A stretch of 64,000 nt of DNA from assembly GCF_034119865.1 (NCBI RefSeq), contig NZ_CP139421.1, positions 1,984,001 to 2,048,000 on the forward strand, written 5' to 3'. The notes under the pieces were generated by a model. That model was given only the letters and a program-made list of their open reading frames with translations. It searched no databases and was not told where the DNA came from. This DNA comes from Algoriphagus sp. NG3. GTDB taxonomy: Bacteria > Bacteroidota > Bacteroidia > Cytophagales > Cyclobacteriaceae. Shown here in pieces: positions 26,701 through 35,647 of this stretch; positions within the stretch are counted from its first letter, which is position 1, and each line of letters starts with the position of its first letter. Position numbers and translations under genes: made by a program.

Positions 26701-27048
26701 TCAATAAGCAGATTTTAAGGCTAGAACCTCTTCTTGAATCATATCCCAATGTTCAGCTATTTTACCATCTTCTAATCGGAAAATATCGACCAATATTATC
26801 GGCACAGGCCCCCACTTATTGACAAGGCTTTGTGAAATAACTATATCATTTTCCTCTACGATTATAGTGGGATTCCATTCATAGCCTGAATCTAAAACAG
26901 TTAATAACCTCCTTAGTCCTTCATGCCCATTTTTCATGGATGGGTTGTGCTGCAAATAGGATTTATGCCAATAGCGTTCTATTGCTGTACTATCCTTTTC
27001 ATAAAACAATTCATTCATTGCTCTTAGTACGATTTCTTTATTTCCCAT
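26701..27048 (-). CDS. SnoaL/NTF2-like protein, tandem paralogue with premature stop
   Basis: A 115-residue tandem paralogue of the 26030-26431 gene, with MNELFYEKDSTAIERYW, YLQHNPSMKNGHEGLRRLL and VDIFRLEDGKIAEHWDMIQEE. It ends ALKSAY-stop. Reading on through the TGA in the same frame gives EANISFYSIPARN and then a TAA, matching the NAMTSFYSTLL tail of the other copy. So a stop codon has arisen inside the ancestral tail, or the tail is dispensable. The core fold is intact, so it is probably functional. Confidence 0.8.
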   Translation of the reverse strand: MGNKEIVLRAMNELFYEKDSTAIERYWHKSYLQHNPSMKNGHEGLRRLLTVLDSGYEWNPTIIVEENDIVISQSLVNKWGPVPIILVDIFRLEDGKIAEHWDMIQEEVLALKSAY

Positions 27049-27119
27049 TTTATTTAAATAGTTTATGTTGTCGATTACCTTTTATTAAAATTGACACTGG
27101 TACTCATACAAGTCATCGC

Positions 27120-27307
27120 TCAATGTCCATCGTGAATCAACACAACAGGTTTACAGTCTTTCAAATCAGTAACGAGCAAGTTGACTTTTTTACTTTCGTG
27201 ATGTATTCCTTACTTACACTAGATAACTCTTCATTGATATGAGCAACGTTATTACCTGCCGAAAGCGAGAATACTGAAAGCATATGCGCTTTTTTTAATA
27301 CCTTCAT
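27120..27307 (-). pseudogene. Possible alpha/beta-hydrolase N-terminal remnant
   Basis: A frame from the ATG at 27305-27307 (MKVLKKAHMLSVFSLSAG) runs to EYITKVKK. After one frameshift in the run of A it continues LLVTDLKDCKPVVLIHDGH and stops at 27120. The segment KPVVLIH followed by Gly resembles the start of haloperoxidase/lactonase-type hydrolases (KPVVLIHG). The rest of such an enzyme is missing. This is weak evidence for a decayed gene; it could also be chance. Confidence 0.25.
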
Positions 27308-27320
27308 TTAAATTCTAACA

Positions 27321-27737
27321 CTACATTAAAGTTGCCTTTAAGGTAATTTCTAGATTATAAGCGTTACTTACAGGACAGGTTTCTTCAGCGGATTTTGCTA
27401 TTTTTTGAAATTCCGCTTCAGTAATCCCAGGTATTTTTGCTGTCAAAACCAAGTCAGATTTTGTGATAACACCATTATCCAATGTGATAGTTGATGTCGT
27501 GGTCAGCTCCTCCGGATTGTAACCTGCAGTGGAGAGATCTGCACTCAATTTCATGGTGAAGCAACCGGCATGTGCCGCTGCCATCAGTTCTTCAGGATTG
27601 GTTCCTGTTCCGTTTTCAAAACGGGAGACAAAAGTGTAAGGAGTCTGTTTTAAAATCCCACTTTGGGAAGTCAGGTTTCCTTTGCCTTCTTTAATTGTGC
27701 CGTTCCATATTGCTGTTGCTTGTCTTTTCAAGTTCAT
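27321..27737 (-). CDS. OsmC-family peroxiredoxin (OsmC proper)
   Basis: A 138-residue OsmC protein of the classical branch. Both cysteines are present in [16 protein letters not shown] and [15 protein letters not shown], and the N-terminal segment [19 protein letters not shown] is typical. OsmC reduces organic hydroperoxides and is usually induced by osmotic or envelope stress. It is a separate lineage from the 21297 gene. It is alone between the NTF2-like pair and two retropepsin-like genes. Confidence 0.88.
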   Translation of the reverse strand: MNLKRQATAIWNGTIKEGKGNLTSQSGILKQTPYTFVSRFENGTGTNPEELMAAAHAGCFTMKLSADLSTAGYNPEELTTTSTITLDNGVITKSDLVLTAKIPGITEAEFQKIAKSAEETCPVSNAYNLEITLKATLM

Positions 27738-27777
27738 AGTTGTATAATTTATTTGAGAAACTTATCACTGATTATAG

Positions 27778-28728
27778 TTAGTACTCTAACACATATATTT
27801 TTTTATGGTCGTAATCCCATACTGTTTTATATTTTGACAAAAATCGATAAGACAAGATCAAGAGATTATCCTCAGCTACTCCTATCGCTTTTTTAAACTG
27901 GCTAGATTCTTCAATTTTATGAATTCCAATAAAATCTGTAGTGAACTGATTACTTATTCTTACTTTGTTCAAAACAAATAAATCTTCATCATAACCATCT
28001 TTACCATATTCCTTAAGAAATTTTCTTTTGACAAGCTTCTCTGAATCTTTATCAGTAAACTCAAGAAGTCCGTAAGACCCTCCTGTATCAAACAACCCTA
28101 ACATCTCAACATCATCTACTTTTACCTTTATCATAGGTATATTTGGCAAGTTTCTAATCTCAAAATCTAATATTGCCAGTACCTTTTCCCCAGCTAAAAA
28201 GTCCTTTGACGATTCTCTTTCCTGAGTATGTTTATAAAACGTAAGTTTCCTTTTAGCATAATCTAATTTGAAAGTATATCCTTTAAAAAAATCATATCCT
28301 ATATAACCTATACAATCAGGAGTAATATTGTCTTGTAAAAAATCGTAATTAGCACTAGGGATTTGTTTAAGATTTTGAAAATGTAAGCCATTTACTAAAC
28401 GTACATCATCAATAGTATCATTGGTATACTTTTCAAATTGTTGACCACTCGCTACAAAGCCATTACCATGCGCTTTTTGGGAAGAGAGAGGAACAATATT
28501 ATTGTTGATGGCTAAAGCTCCTTGGTGTCCTGTATCAAACATAAATTTCCCTTTAACTCCATTGACTTCACCGGAGATAAATGGAAAAGCATTCACAATC
28601 GTGAGGGGAAAAGAAATACTATCCCCTGTCAATCGAAATTCATTCTCAATAGCGGATTTTTCTAGGTTTTGCGCACATAAAACATTAGAAATTATTAAAA
28701 ATGAGAAACTGAAAATTATTTTAATCAT
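27778..28728 (-). CDS. Exported retropepsin-like aspartic protease, copy 1
   Basis: A 316-residue exported protein with two pepsin-like half-sites: KGKFMFDTGHQGALAINN (DTG near residue 65) and EMLGLFDTGGSYGLLE (DTG near residue 213). Two DTG motifs in one chain suggest a self-contained aspartic protease of the PF13650/Asp_protease_2 type. The signal peptide ends near SNVLCAQ. A tandem paralogue lies 45 bp upstream. The substrates are unknown. Confidence 0.83.
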   Translation of the reverse strand: MIKIIFSFSFLIISNVLCAQNLEKSAIENEFRLTGDSISFPLTIVNAFPFISGEVNGVKGKFMFDTGHQGALAINNNIVPLSSQKAHGNGFVASGQQFEKYTNDTIDDVRLVNGLHFQNLKQIPSANYDFLQDNITPDCIGYIGYDFFKGYTFKLDYAKRKLTFYKHTQERESSKDFLAGEKVLAILDFEIRNLPNIPMIKVKVDDVEMLGLFDTGGSYGLLEFTDKDSEKLVKRKFLKEYGKDGYDEDLFVLNKVRISNQFTTDFIGIHKIEESSQFKKAIGVAEDNLLILSYRFLSKYKTVWDYDHKKIYVLEY

Positions 28729-28773
28729 AAGTATGTTTTTTACCGTTTAGGGAAAGTATCATTAATTTGTAGC

Positions 28774-29760
28774 TTAGTATTCTAAGACATAGATTTTTTT
28801 ATTCTCATAATCCCAAACCGTTTTATACTGAGCCAGAAACCGGTAAGCGAAGGTTAAATCATTATCCTCAATTACTCCCAAAGCTTTTCTAGCCGGGCTA
28901 TCAAAATCTGTGGTATCTTTATAAATCCCTATGGGATTGACAGTCAGCTGTGGGCTCATTTTTACTTTATTCAAAGAATACAAATTGTCATCGGCTCCAT
29001 CTTTACCATAATCTACAAGTGCTTCTTTAATCGTAAGCTTTTCAGCATCCCTATCAGTTATTTCTAAACTGCCATAAGAACCACCTGTATCAAATGATGC
29101 TAGCATTTTAACATCATCAACTTCAACTTTTATCATTGGAAAATTGGGCAGTTTCCTAGTTTCAAAGTCTAATATGGCTACTACTTTTTCTCCATCTAAA
29201 AAATCTTTTGAATCTGCTCTTTCAGGAGTATTTTTAAAAAAAGTAAGCTTCCTTTTGATATAATCAAGTTTAAAAATATATCCGGTGAAAAAATCATGTC
29301 CTATAAATCCCAAGTAATCAGGAGTAATACCATTTTGTAAAAAATCGTAATTGGCACTTGGGGTTTGCTTAAGATTTTGAAAGTGTAAGCCGTTTACTAA
29401 AAGCACCTTCTCAACACTATCAATGGTATACCTTCTAAACTTTTGACCGGTACCGACATAGCCTCCACCTATCTCTTTTTGGGTGGTTAGTGGAACAATA
29501 TTATTATTAATAGATAAAGCTCCTTGATGCCCTGTATCGAACATAAACCTCCCTTTGACCCCGTTGATTTCACCTGAAATAAATGGATAGCTATTCACAA
29601 TTGTCAGTGGAAAATAAACAACATCTCCACTTAATTGAAACTTGCCATGAATGGTAGATTCTTCCGTATGTTGGGCACATAATATGGGAGAAAACAACAA
29701 ACACGCAAGAGTAATAATCAATTTCAGTTCTGTATCAAAAATATTAATTTTCTTTTTCAT
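28774..29760 (-). CDS. Exported retropepsin-like aspartic protease, copy 2
   Basis: A paralogue of the gene at 27778-28728, with KGRFMFDTGHQGALSINN and KMLASFDTGGSYGSLE giving the two DTG sites. The start at 29760 gives MKKKINIFDTELKLII and then a hydrophobic signal segment ending near ILCAQ; the longer frame from 29868 adds unlikely sequence. Both end with the same KTVWDYENKKIYVLEY-like terminus. The tandem pair diverges mostly outside the catalytic segments. Confidence 0.83.
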   Translation of the reverse strand: MKKKINIFDTELKLIITLACLLFSPILCAQHTEESTIHGKFQLSGDVVYFPLTIVNSYPFISGEINGVKGRFMFDTGHQGALSINNNIVPLTTQKEIGGGYVGTGQKFRRYTIDSVEKVLLVNGLHFQNLKQTPSANYDFLQNGITPDYLGFIGHDFFTGYIFKLDYIKRKLTFFKNTPERADSKDFLDGEKVVAILDFETRKLPNFPMIKVEVDDVKMLASFDTGGSYGSLEITDRDAEKLTIKEALVDYGKDGADDNLYSLNKVKMSPQLTVNPIGIYKDTTDFDSPARKALGVIEDNDLTFAYRFLAQYKTVWDYENKKIYVLEY

Positions 29761-29917
29761 ATTTAAACCACATAATTTTAAACAACCTTTACAACCATTT
29801 TTCAACACTTTCAAAACAAGTTTAAAAACAGTTATATTAATATTAATTTTATTTAGAATAATAAGCACTTATTTATTCCACATATATTCATAAACAATAC
29901 GCTATTAAGTTTTACAT

Positions 29918-30082
29918 TCACATGTCATAGGGTCGAAAATCCATGCTATAACAATCAATTTTATCTACCTTCAATTTATCACTAATCTCATTTCCTATAC
30001 TATAAAAAATACGAATAATTATCAGGATAGCCAACACTAACAAAACAGCTAATTTCATTTGATCTGATTTATTAATAATCAT
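29918..30082 (-). CDS. Small single-span membrane protein (54 aa)
   Basis: A short gene of 54 codons plus stop. Residues about 10-27 (KLAVLLVLAILIIIRIFY) form one hydrophobic span flanked by K and R, followed by a charged tail (GNEISDKLKVDKIDCYSMD). A second start, Met9, would give MKLAVLL. An AAGAGA stretch lies before the first ATG. It sits between the pirin and the retropepsin genes on the same strand. It is not a member of a family I recognise. Confidence 0.5.
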   Translation of the reverse strand: MIINKSDQMKLAVLLVLAILIIIRIFYSIGNEISDKLKVDKIDCYSMDFRPYDM

Positions 30083-30090
30083 TCTCTTAA

Positions 30091-30957
30091 CTATCTTTTT
30101 TGACCTATTTGGCCATATTTCCCCGCATAGAAATCGCTGTAAGCATCCCCTATTTCAGTTAAGCTATTCATTACAAAGGGACCCTCAGCAATAATTGGCT
30201 CTGTATAGGGCTCACCACCGAATAAAACAATATCAGTAGCTATCCGTAATTTGTTTTCAATGATTATCTCACCAGCAATTCTGTCGAATTCTATAAATTC
30301 ACCTGCTTGAAATTCAACATCATTAAGCGTTGTATTATTACTTGGAAGGAATGCTGCTACTTCTACATTTTCATTAATTGAAATTGAGTAGTACTTATCC
30401 GCTTCTAGATGGATATGATATAAAAACTGTTGTGAGTAATTTGGGATTTTGGAGTGTAATTCCTCATAATCTCCAGCGATTACTTTTATCCAACCACTAT
30501 CGTTTGGCAGTGATTTTATAGGCACATCCTCGCTTTGAATTGCTAGATATTCCGGTTTTTCGGCTTTGTTTTTTGCAGGAAGATTAATCCAAAACTGGAA
30601 AGCATGCGTGCGATTGGTGCCTGTCCGGGAATCTACATTTAACGTTTCATCATGGATAATACCATTCCCGGCTTTCATCCATTGAATTCCCCCTGAATAT
30701 ACTTTCGCATAATTCCCGGCACTATCAAAATGCACATCTTCCCCTTCTATAATATAGCTTAATGTAGCTATGCCACGGTGCGGATGTCCTCCAGTCGAGC
30801 CATTTAAAGGAGATGAATGCACTTTAGGGAAAATGTGATCTAAGAACACAAATGGACCAACAGCTTCGGTATACCTATTGGCTAATAATCGATGAATTGT
30901 CAAATCGCCGATATCAGCTCGCTGGCCTTTTGTTGAATAACTGGTTTTCTTTTTCAT
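30091..30957 (-). CDS. Pirin-family protein, second copy
   Basis: A 288-residue pirin from the Met at 30957, which has a good GGTGGAG ribosome binding site just upstream; a start at 30987 would overlap the preceding gene. The metal-binding parts are GGHPHRGIATLSYIIEGEDVHFDS and KAGNGIIHDETL. Sequence differs strongly from the pirin at 20353-21267, so they are old paralogues. It follows a SnoaL-like gene and probably shares its promoter and leader element D. Confidence 0.88.
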   Translation of the reverse strand: MKKKTSYSTKGQRADIGDLTIHRLLANRYTEAVGPFVFLDHIFPKVHSSPLNGSTGGHPHRGIATLSYIIEGEDVHFDSAGNYAKVYSGGIQWMKAGNGIIHDETLNVDSRTGTNRTHAFQFWINLPAKNKAEKPEYLAIQSEDVPIKSLPNDSGWIKVIAGDYEELHSKIPNYSQQFLYHIHLEADKYYSISINENVEVAAFLPSNNTTLNDVEFQAGEFIEFDRIAGEIIIENKLRIATDIVLFGGEPYTEPIIAEGPFVMNSLTEIGDAYSDFYAGKYGQIGQKR

Positions 30958-30970
30958 TTCTCCACCTTTA

Positions 30971-31327
30971 TTAATCAAGGAATACATATAATGATTTTAT
31001 TTTACCATCTTCAAAAACAGCAATGTCCATTCCTGTTGCCACAATCGATTCTTTGCTTGATCCCATGCCCCATATCAATCTTCCCATGTTATTATTGATA
31101 ACAACTGGTTTAAGTTTAAAAAAGGAAAACTCCGAAGGCATATTCTGCAGCACGTTATTCACACTTCCATTGATTGCCTCATGCCCAGTTGTTTGATGCC
31201 CTACATGATATAAAGTGCTATCAACAGTATAGATAGTTTGGATGGATTTCATTCTGGCAAACGAATCTCTTTGGCTCCATACCTGAGCCAGATTTTCTTC
31301 CATGAGAAAGGATAGGTCATTATTCAT
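30971..31327 (-). CDS. SnoaL/NTF2-like protein
   Basis: A 118-residue NTF2-like cone fold. Segments are NLAQVWSQRDSFARMKSI, TVDSTLYHVGHQTTGHEAI and ATGMDIAVFEDGKIKSLYVFL. It is a different subfamily from the 26030/26701 pair. It ends 14 nt before the chosen pirin start, so the two are co-transcribed. Leader element D lies directly in front. Confidence 0.8.
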   Translation of the reverse strand: MNNDLSFLMEENLAQVWSQRDSFARMKSIQTIYTVDSTLYHVGHQTTGHEAINGSVNNVLQNMPSEFSFFKLKPVVINNNMGRLIWGMGSSKESIVATGMDIAVFEDGKIKSLYVFLD

Positions 31328-31438
31328 ATGTTTGTAATTGTTTTATAGTTGTCATATGCCCGTCTGTCGCTGGACAGGGAATCTCGCATGCATTATAATC
31401 ATCCCAGTGTGGGTGACCTCTTGCAGGCTCGATTTCAT
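31328..31438 (-). promoter_or_regulatory. Leader element copy D
   Basis: Core at 31379-31405. A frame from ATG AAA TCG AGC encodes MKSSLQEVTHTGMIIMHARF followed by PVQRQTGI and a TGA before the gene. The end resembles orphan copy E (ARFALRLQPGI). The A-rich sequence before the gene start also matches the other copies. Confidence 0.55.
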
Positions 31439-31554
31439 ATACACTTATTATCAAATTAAAATATTTCATCAAGGTCTTTAAAGGATAACCAAAAGCTGCA
31501 AAAAATCATAAAACAGCTTTTGGCTCAATATACAGTCTATTTCAAAACTAAATA

Positions 31555-32208
31555 TTATTGTTGTGGGGGTGTTGTAGCAAGCAACTGTAGTTCCCAAGCT
31601 AAAGCTACTCCGCTTCCTCCGCCATGATCAAACAGAATTGGCCCCAATTGAGATGCAGTCTCCAGACGAGCCCAATCACGTTGCCATTCTGAAACCACAG
31701 CTAACCAATTGATTGGCACGACGCCCACCTGGACCATTCTACGGACAGCCATATCATGAGCCTCAGTACTTACACTACCACATGCATCTGTTACTACAAA
31801 TACCTCATAACCCTCTGCCAATGCCTGAATCGCAGGCATTGCAACACAAACTTCTGTCCATAACCCAGCTAAAATCAATTGCTTACGACCCGTTTCCTTA
31901 ACTATATCAGTAACTGCAGGATCCTCCCAAGTATTTATGAAGGTTCTATTAATTGGCTTTTGCTCAGGGAATACGTCTTGAATCCCTTTAAGAATATAGC
32001 CTCCTCGTTCTTCAGTAACGGTAGTAAGGATAGTTGGCACATTAAATACTTTTGTGGCTTTAGATAACCCAATTGTATTGTTAATGATCATTGTAGGCTC
32101 ATGGCTGTGCAAATTCGCCACTTGAAAAGGTTGGTGATCAATCAGTACAACAATACTGTCTTCGGGGCGAAGTAGGCCTTCAAGACCAATCTTTGGAGTT
32201 TTGTTCAT
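31555..32208 (-). CDS. YcaC-like isochorismatase-fold hydrolase, cytoplasmic
   Basis: A 217-residue cysteine hydrolase without a signal peptide. Active-site parts are SIVVLIDHQPFQ, a Lys near DIVKETGRKQLIL and the nucleophile in GLWTEVCVAMPAI; it continues VTDACGSVSTEAHDMAVRRMVQVGVVPI like the exported paralogue at 16395. Two Met codons begin it; I took the second. Members act on small amides. It stands alone, with more than 800 bp of gene-free DNA upstream. Confidence 0.87.
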   Translation of the reverse strand: MNKTPKIGLEGLLRPEDSIVVLIDHQPFQVANLHSHEPTMIINNTIGLSKATKVFNVPTILTTVTEERGGYILKGIQDVFPEQKPINRTFINTWEDPAVTDIVKETGRKQLILAGLWTEVCVAMPAIQALAEGYEVFVVTDACGSVSTEAHDMAVRRMVQVGVVPINWLAVVSEWQRDWARLETASQLGPILFDHGGGSGVALAWELQLLATTPPQQ

Positions 32209-32211
32209 CAT

Positions 32212-33025
32212 TTTAAAATTTAATTAAAGATTTAATTTAACAAAGAATACTATTAATTTCATTTGTATATTTAATCGTTTGAAATTCAATATTATGGATA
32301 AATAATTACGTTACACTTAAGATATTCGCAGACATCATGAAATGGATTCAATGATTATTAGCAATATATTAAACTTGATTTTATAGTTAAAGTATCACCT
32401 GAAACAACTGATTCTTATCTATTTCTCCCATAACCAATTCATCTAAATAAGATCAAATTCAGAGATAGAAATACGACTATCGTGCCACGATTTTAAGTAT
32501 TTGAAAATCAGATAATTATATCATTAAAGCCATTTAAAAAATTCTATTTTTTGATCAATTTCTGATATATAAGAAATTTTATTATGTAAGCCTTGGAGTC
32601 CTAAATAAGATTTTGCACCGTAGACTATTCCGTCTAATTAATCATCTCAATCCCTAGACACTTAAAAATATTTTTTTTCCTAACACCATAGTATGTAATC
32701 ACCATTCTTAAACTGAATTATTTACAATCACTAAAGCAAATGATAGAGTGTTTGTCAAAAGGAATGATTAATACTATGATAAAAAACAAAATCTTAGAAG
32801 AATCAGTCTGTCTCTCAGAAAGATAGATCCACCTCAATTGCACTTCACAGCAAATAGAAGTTGTGTAGAGACCACATACTTACATAGAGAAAAAGTCAGC
32901 CCTAATAAATATGTTATTTCTTGGTAAAAAGTCGAGGCAACTTGATTGGTATGTCGCCAAAAATAAAATAGGAAAACTTTAAAAAACAAATAAAGCCATT
33001 TTATTTAACCAAGGAATTGTTATAA
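32212..33025. other. Gene-free AT-rich stretch of about 800 bp
   Basis: No coding frame with family features, no repeat and no RNA gene recognised. Base composition is AT-rich with scattered A and T runs. Part must hold the promoter of the isochorismatase gene. Confidence 0.5.
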
Positions 33026-33487
33026 CTATTTTATCTTATTATAATTTTCTAAAGCTAATGTCTTATTAAGTCTCCTTCGAAATCGTTCTTCTTCTTCAAA
33101 TTGAGCATCTAAAAATGTCTTGGTAATCTCGAAAATCAGTTCGCTGCCTATTACGCGGGCTCCCAGGCATAGCATGTTCATATCATCATGCTCAACTCCC
33201 TGATGCGCAGAATAGGTTTCCGTTATTAAAGCGGCACGAACTCCATTAAACTTATTAGCAGCAATAGAGACTCCAACCCCACTTCCACATATAGCAATCC
33301 CCTTTTGGATTTTACCCTCGGAAAGCGCTATCGCCAAAGGGGTTACTACATCAGGATAATCATCATCAGGATCCACTTCATAGGCACCGTAGTCAATAAG
33401 TTCATATTGCTCCACTTCTAGCCTTTTCTTAAGCAATTCTTTCTGTGAATAACCTGCGTGATCCGCAGCAATACCTATTTTAAACAT
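33026..33487 (-). CDS. rpiB: Ribose-5-phosphate isomerase B
   Basis: A 153-residue RpiB/LacA/LacB protein, the normal length. It starts KIGIAADHAGYSQKELL, carries the active-site Cys in KGIAICGSGVGVSIAANK, the TYSAHQGVEHDDMNMLCLGARVIG stretch split over about residues 88-110, and the tail EEERFRRRLNKTLALE. It interconverts ribose 5-phosphate and ribulose 5-phosphate, although some relatives act on allose 6-phosphate. It stands alone with long intergenic regions on both sides. Confidence 0.92.
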   Translation of the reverse strand: MFKIGIAADHAGYSQKELLKKRLEVEQYELIDYGAYEVDPDDDYPDVVTPLAIALSEGKIQKGIAICGSGVGVSIAANKFNGVRAALITETYSAHQGVEHDDMNMLCLGARVIGSELIFEITKTFLDAQFEEEERFRRRLNKTLALENYNKIK

Positions 33488-33728
33488 AATTATAGTTATT
33501 AAAGCCCGATAGACTGCTTATTGCTGCAACCATCTGAATTCTTGGGACTGAGGCAATATGTGATAATATGAATTCCTTGCTAAACACATCTAGAACGTTC
33601 ATATTATCCTGGTTTTATCTTATGGTGTAGCTCTGTAATTAAAGTCCCGACCTATGGCAAGTTAATGGGAAGATTTTTTCACCACGTGATCTTTGGGCAG
33701 AGAAAACCAAGTCTAAAGAAAATCATTC

Positions 33729-34022
33729 TTAAATTAATTTCATGGATTGGAATTCCTCAATGGGAGCAGTAAAGTAAGGTTCGGCCGAAGTTACAAAATT
33801 TGTAAAATGTCCAGAAGTATTATGGCTTTCAAGCGCCACTTCTGACGCCCATTCTTCCATCATAATATAGAGCCCTGGCTGATCTTTAACTTCGTGTAGC
33901 TCATACTTTTGACAACCTGGCTCTTTTCTGGTTTCATCTATAAGCCGGGTAAATAGAATATTTATTTTTTCAAGATCTCCCCTATTTTTATTTACTCGAA
34001 TGAATGCTGTTATAGTTATCAT
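33729..34022 (-). CDS. Antibiotic-biosynthesis-monooxygenase (ABM) domain protein
   Basis: A 97-residue ABM/YgiN-type ferredoxin-like dimer from Met at 34022. It reads MITITAFIRVNKNRGDLEK, then DETRKEPGCQKYELHEV and LYIMMEEWASEVALESHN. YgiN-type proteins act on quinols, or serve as heme or quinone-linked small oxygenases. The upstream Met at 34040 adds six residues and is less likely. The quinone oxidoreductase gene lies directly upstream (about 20 nt), so a shared quinone-related job is plausible. Confidence 0.85.
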   Translation of the reverse strand: MITITAFIRVNKNRGDLEKINILFTRLIDETRKEPGCQKYELHEVKDQPGLYIMMEEWASEVALESHNTSGHFTNFVTSAEPYFTAPIEEFQSMKLI

Positions 34023-34041
34023 AGTGCTTCGATTTAACAAA

Positions 34042-34983
34042 CTAAATATTCACTATTATTTTACCAACTGTTCTGCCAGTTTCTAGCATCATATGAGCCT
34101 GTTTCATCTCCGAGAATGGGAATACCTGCTGTACCGAAACTTTTACTTGGCTTTTTTCCAATAATGAGGCAATTTTCTTCATATCTTCACCATCAGACTC
34201 CACAAGAAAGAAATACCCATTTACACCTTTCAACTTCGCTTTTTCACTAACTGCCTCGTTTAAGGTGGTAGGAATACTGATAACGATCCCTCCTTTTTTA
34301 GTAACTACAATAGACTGATCGATGTTATCCCCACCAATAGTATCCAATACAAAATCGAACTCATCTGGATGGTTTTCCCAATCATAATTGTGGTAATCTA
34401 CATGTGCATCTGCCCCCAAACCCAAAACAAAATCCCTGTTCTTGGCAGACGAAGTTCCAGTAACTTCAGCGCCCAGGTATTTTCCAATCTGGACAGCAAA
34501 ATGGCCTACCCCTCCAGCAGCCGCATGTACCAATATTTTTTGTCCAGCATTTACTTTCGCATTTTTTACCAATGCCTGCCAAGCGGTTAAGGCAGCTAAG
34601 GTACTTGCAGCAGCTTCTTCAAATGATATGTTTTTTGGTTTAAGAGCCAATTGGTTTTCAGGTGCCACGACATATTCAGCATACGCTTTACCATGACCGG
34701 GGAAATTTACCATCCCAAAAACTTCGTCTCCTATTTTAAATTTGGAAACCGCCGCACCCACATTTTCTACCACACCTGCAATATCCCATCCAAGGATCAG
34801 TGGACTTTCTGCTTTTATCCGGCCATATACACCACTACCTATACGGGTTTTAATATCAACCGGATTAACACTAATAGATTTCACTTTAACCAACACTTCA
34901 TCGGCAGAAGCTGCCGGCTTTTCACTTTCAGTGTAAATCAGTTGATTCACATCTCCAGGTTGTTCTACAATAATTGCTTTCAT
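34042..34983 (-). CDS. MDR NADPH:quinone-oxidoreductase-type dehydrogenase
   Basis: A 313-residue zinc-free MDR protein. Segments are MKAIIVEQPGDVNQLIYTES, SVNPVDIKTRIGSG, FGMVNFPGHGKAYAEYVV, the nucleotide-binding VHAAAGGVGHFAVQIGKYLGAE and a C-terminal RTVGKIIVNI. It probably reduces quinones or unsaturated carbonyls with NADPH. It differs clearly from the member at 1893-2861. It forms an operon with the ABM gene. Confidence 0.88.
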   Translation of the reverse strand: MKAIIVEQPGDVNQLIYTESEKPAASADEVLVKVKSISVNPVDIKTRIGSGVYGRIKAESPLILGWDIAGVVENVGAAVSKFKIGDEVFGMVNFPGHGKAYAEYVVAPENQLALKPKNISFEEAAASTLAALTAWQALVKNAKVNAGQKILVHAAAGGVGHFAVQIGKYLGAEVTGTSSAKNRDFVLGLGADAHVDYHNYDWENHPDEFDFVLDTIGGDNIDQSIVVTKKGGIVISIPTTLNEAVSEKAKLKGVNGYFFLVESDGEDMKKIASLLEKSQVKVSVQQVFPFSEMKQAHMMLETGRTVGKIIVNI

Positions 34984-35647
34984 ATGATTATATTTTGATT
35001 TTTTACAGTAAAGAAAATAGCTTTTATAACAATGTTTGATTCTTTCATGATTGATAATTTAATAACACAACAATACTCAGTTCCAGACAAAGTAGACTAT
35101 AAAGTGCAAACTTCGGGTTATGCTTCATCGTTTTACAGTTTCGATCTATTATTTAGTTTAAAATAGACGAAACTACACAATGACTGGAATATGTGTTTAA
35201 ATGTGTAAATTCAATATAATAGATCAACCTATGTGAATATTAATTAAAAACCATATACTCGAATTGCAAGGGCCTACAAGTTCGAAATTAGATTAATCTA
35301 ATGAGAAAACTCAAACTATATATAAACTACACCATTCTTTTATCTTAATAGTGTATTCGTATTCCATTATCTACAACTATCCTTACGATAATAGTGCCAT
35401 TTTTATAAACAACTGACAACCAACGGAATACTATCTGTTTTACAATGAATACATTCCATTATTTAATAAATTTCTCATATTTAAGAAGTTTTATTTCATC
35501 CCTATACATTTTATAGAGTATCTCACTCAACCAAACATTGGTCTTGATGTGAATTTTGTTTGAAAGGAGAACTGGAGCATGCAGCACTTCATTGAACTTA
35601 CCGCGGTAAAAGTTGAAGAGAAAACTGGGGAGGGGTGTAATTAACTT
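34984..35647. other. Gene-free stretch, about 660 bp
   Basis: AT-rich with no recognisable gene. A 12-bp perfect palindrome TTACCGCGGTAA occurs at about 35597-35608, about 40 nt past the bestrophin stop codon; it is too short to call a terminator. Confidence 0.45.

Noticed and set aside
29351-29372. TGGCAC followed by TTGC on the plus strand, sigma-54-like
   Set aside because: Spacing is two bases too long and it lies inside a minus-strand gene.
35597-35608. Perfect palindrome TTACCGCGGTAA after the bestrophin gene
   Set aside because: Short, without T run or partner sites; not enough for a terminator or operator call.
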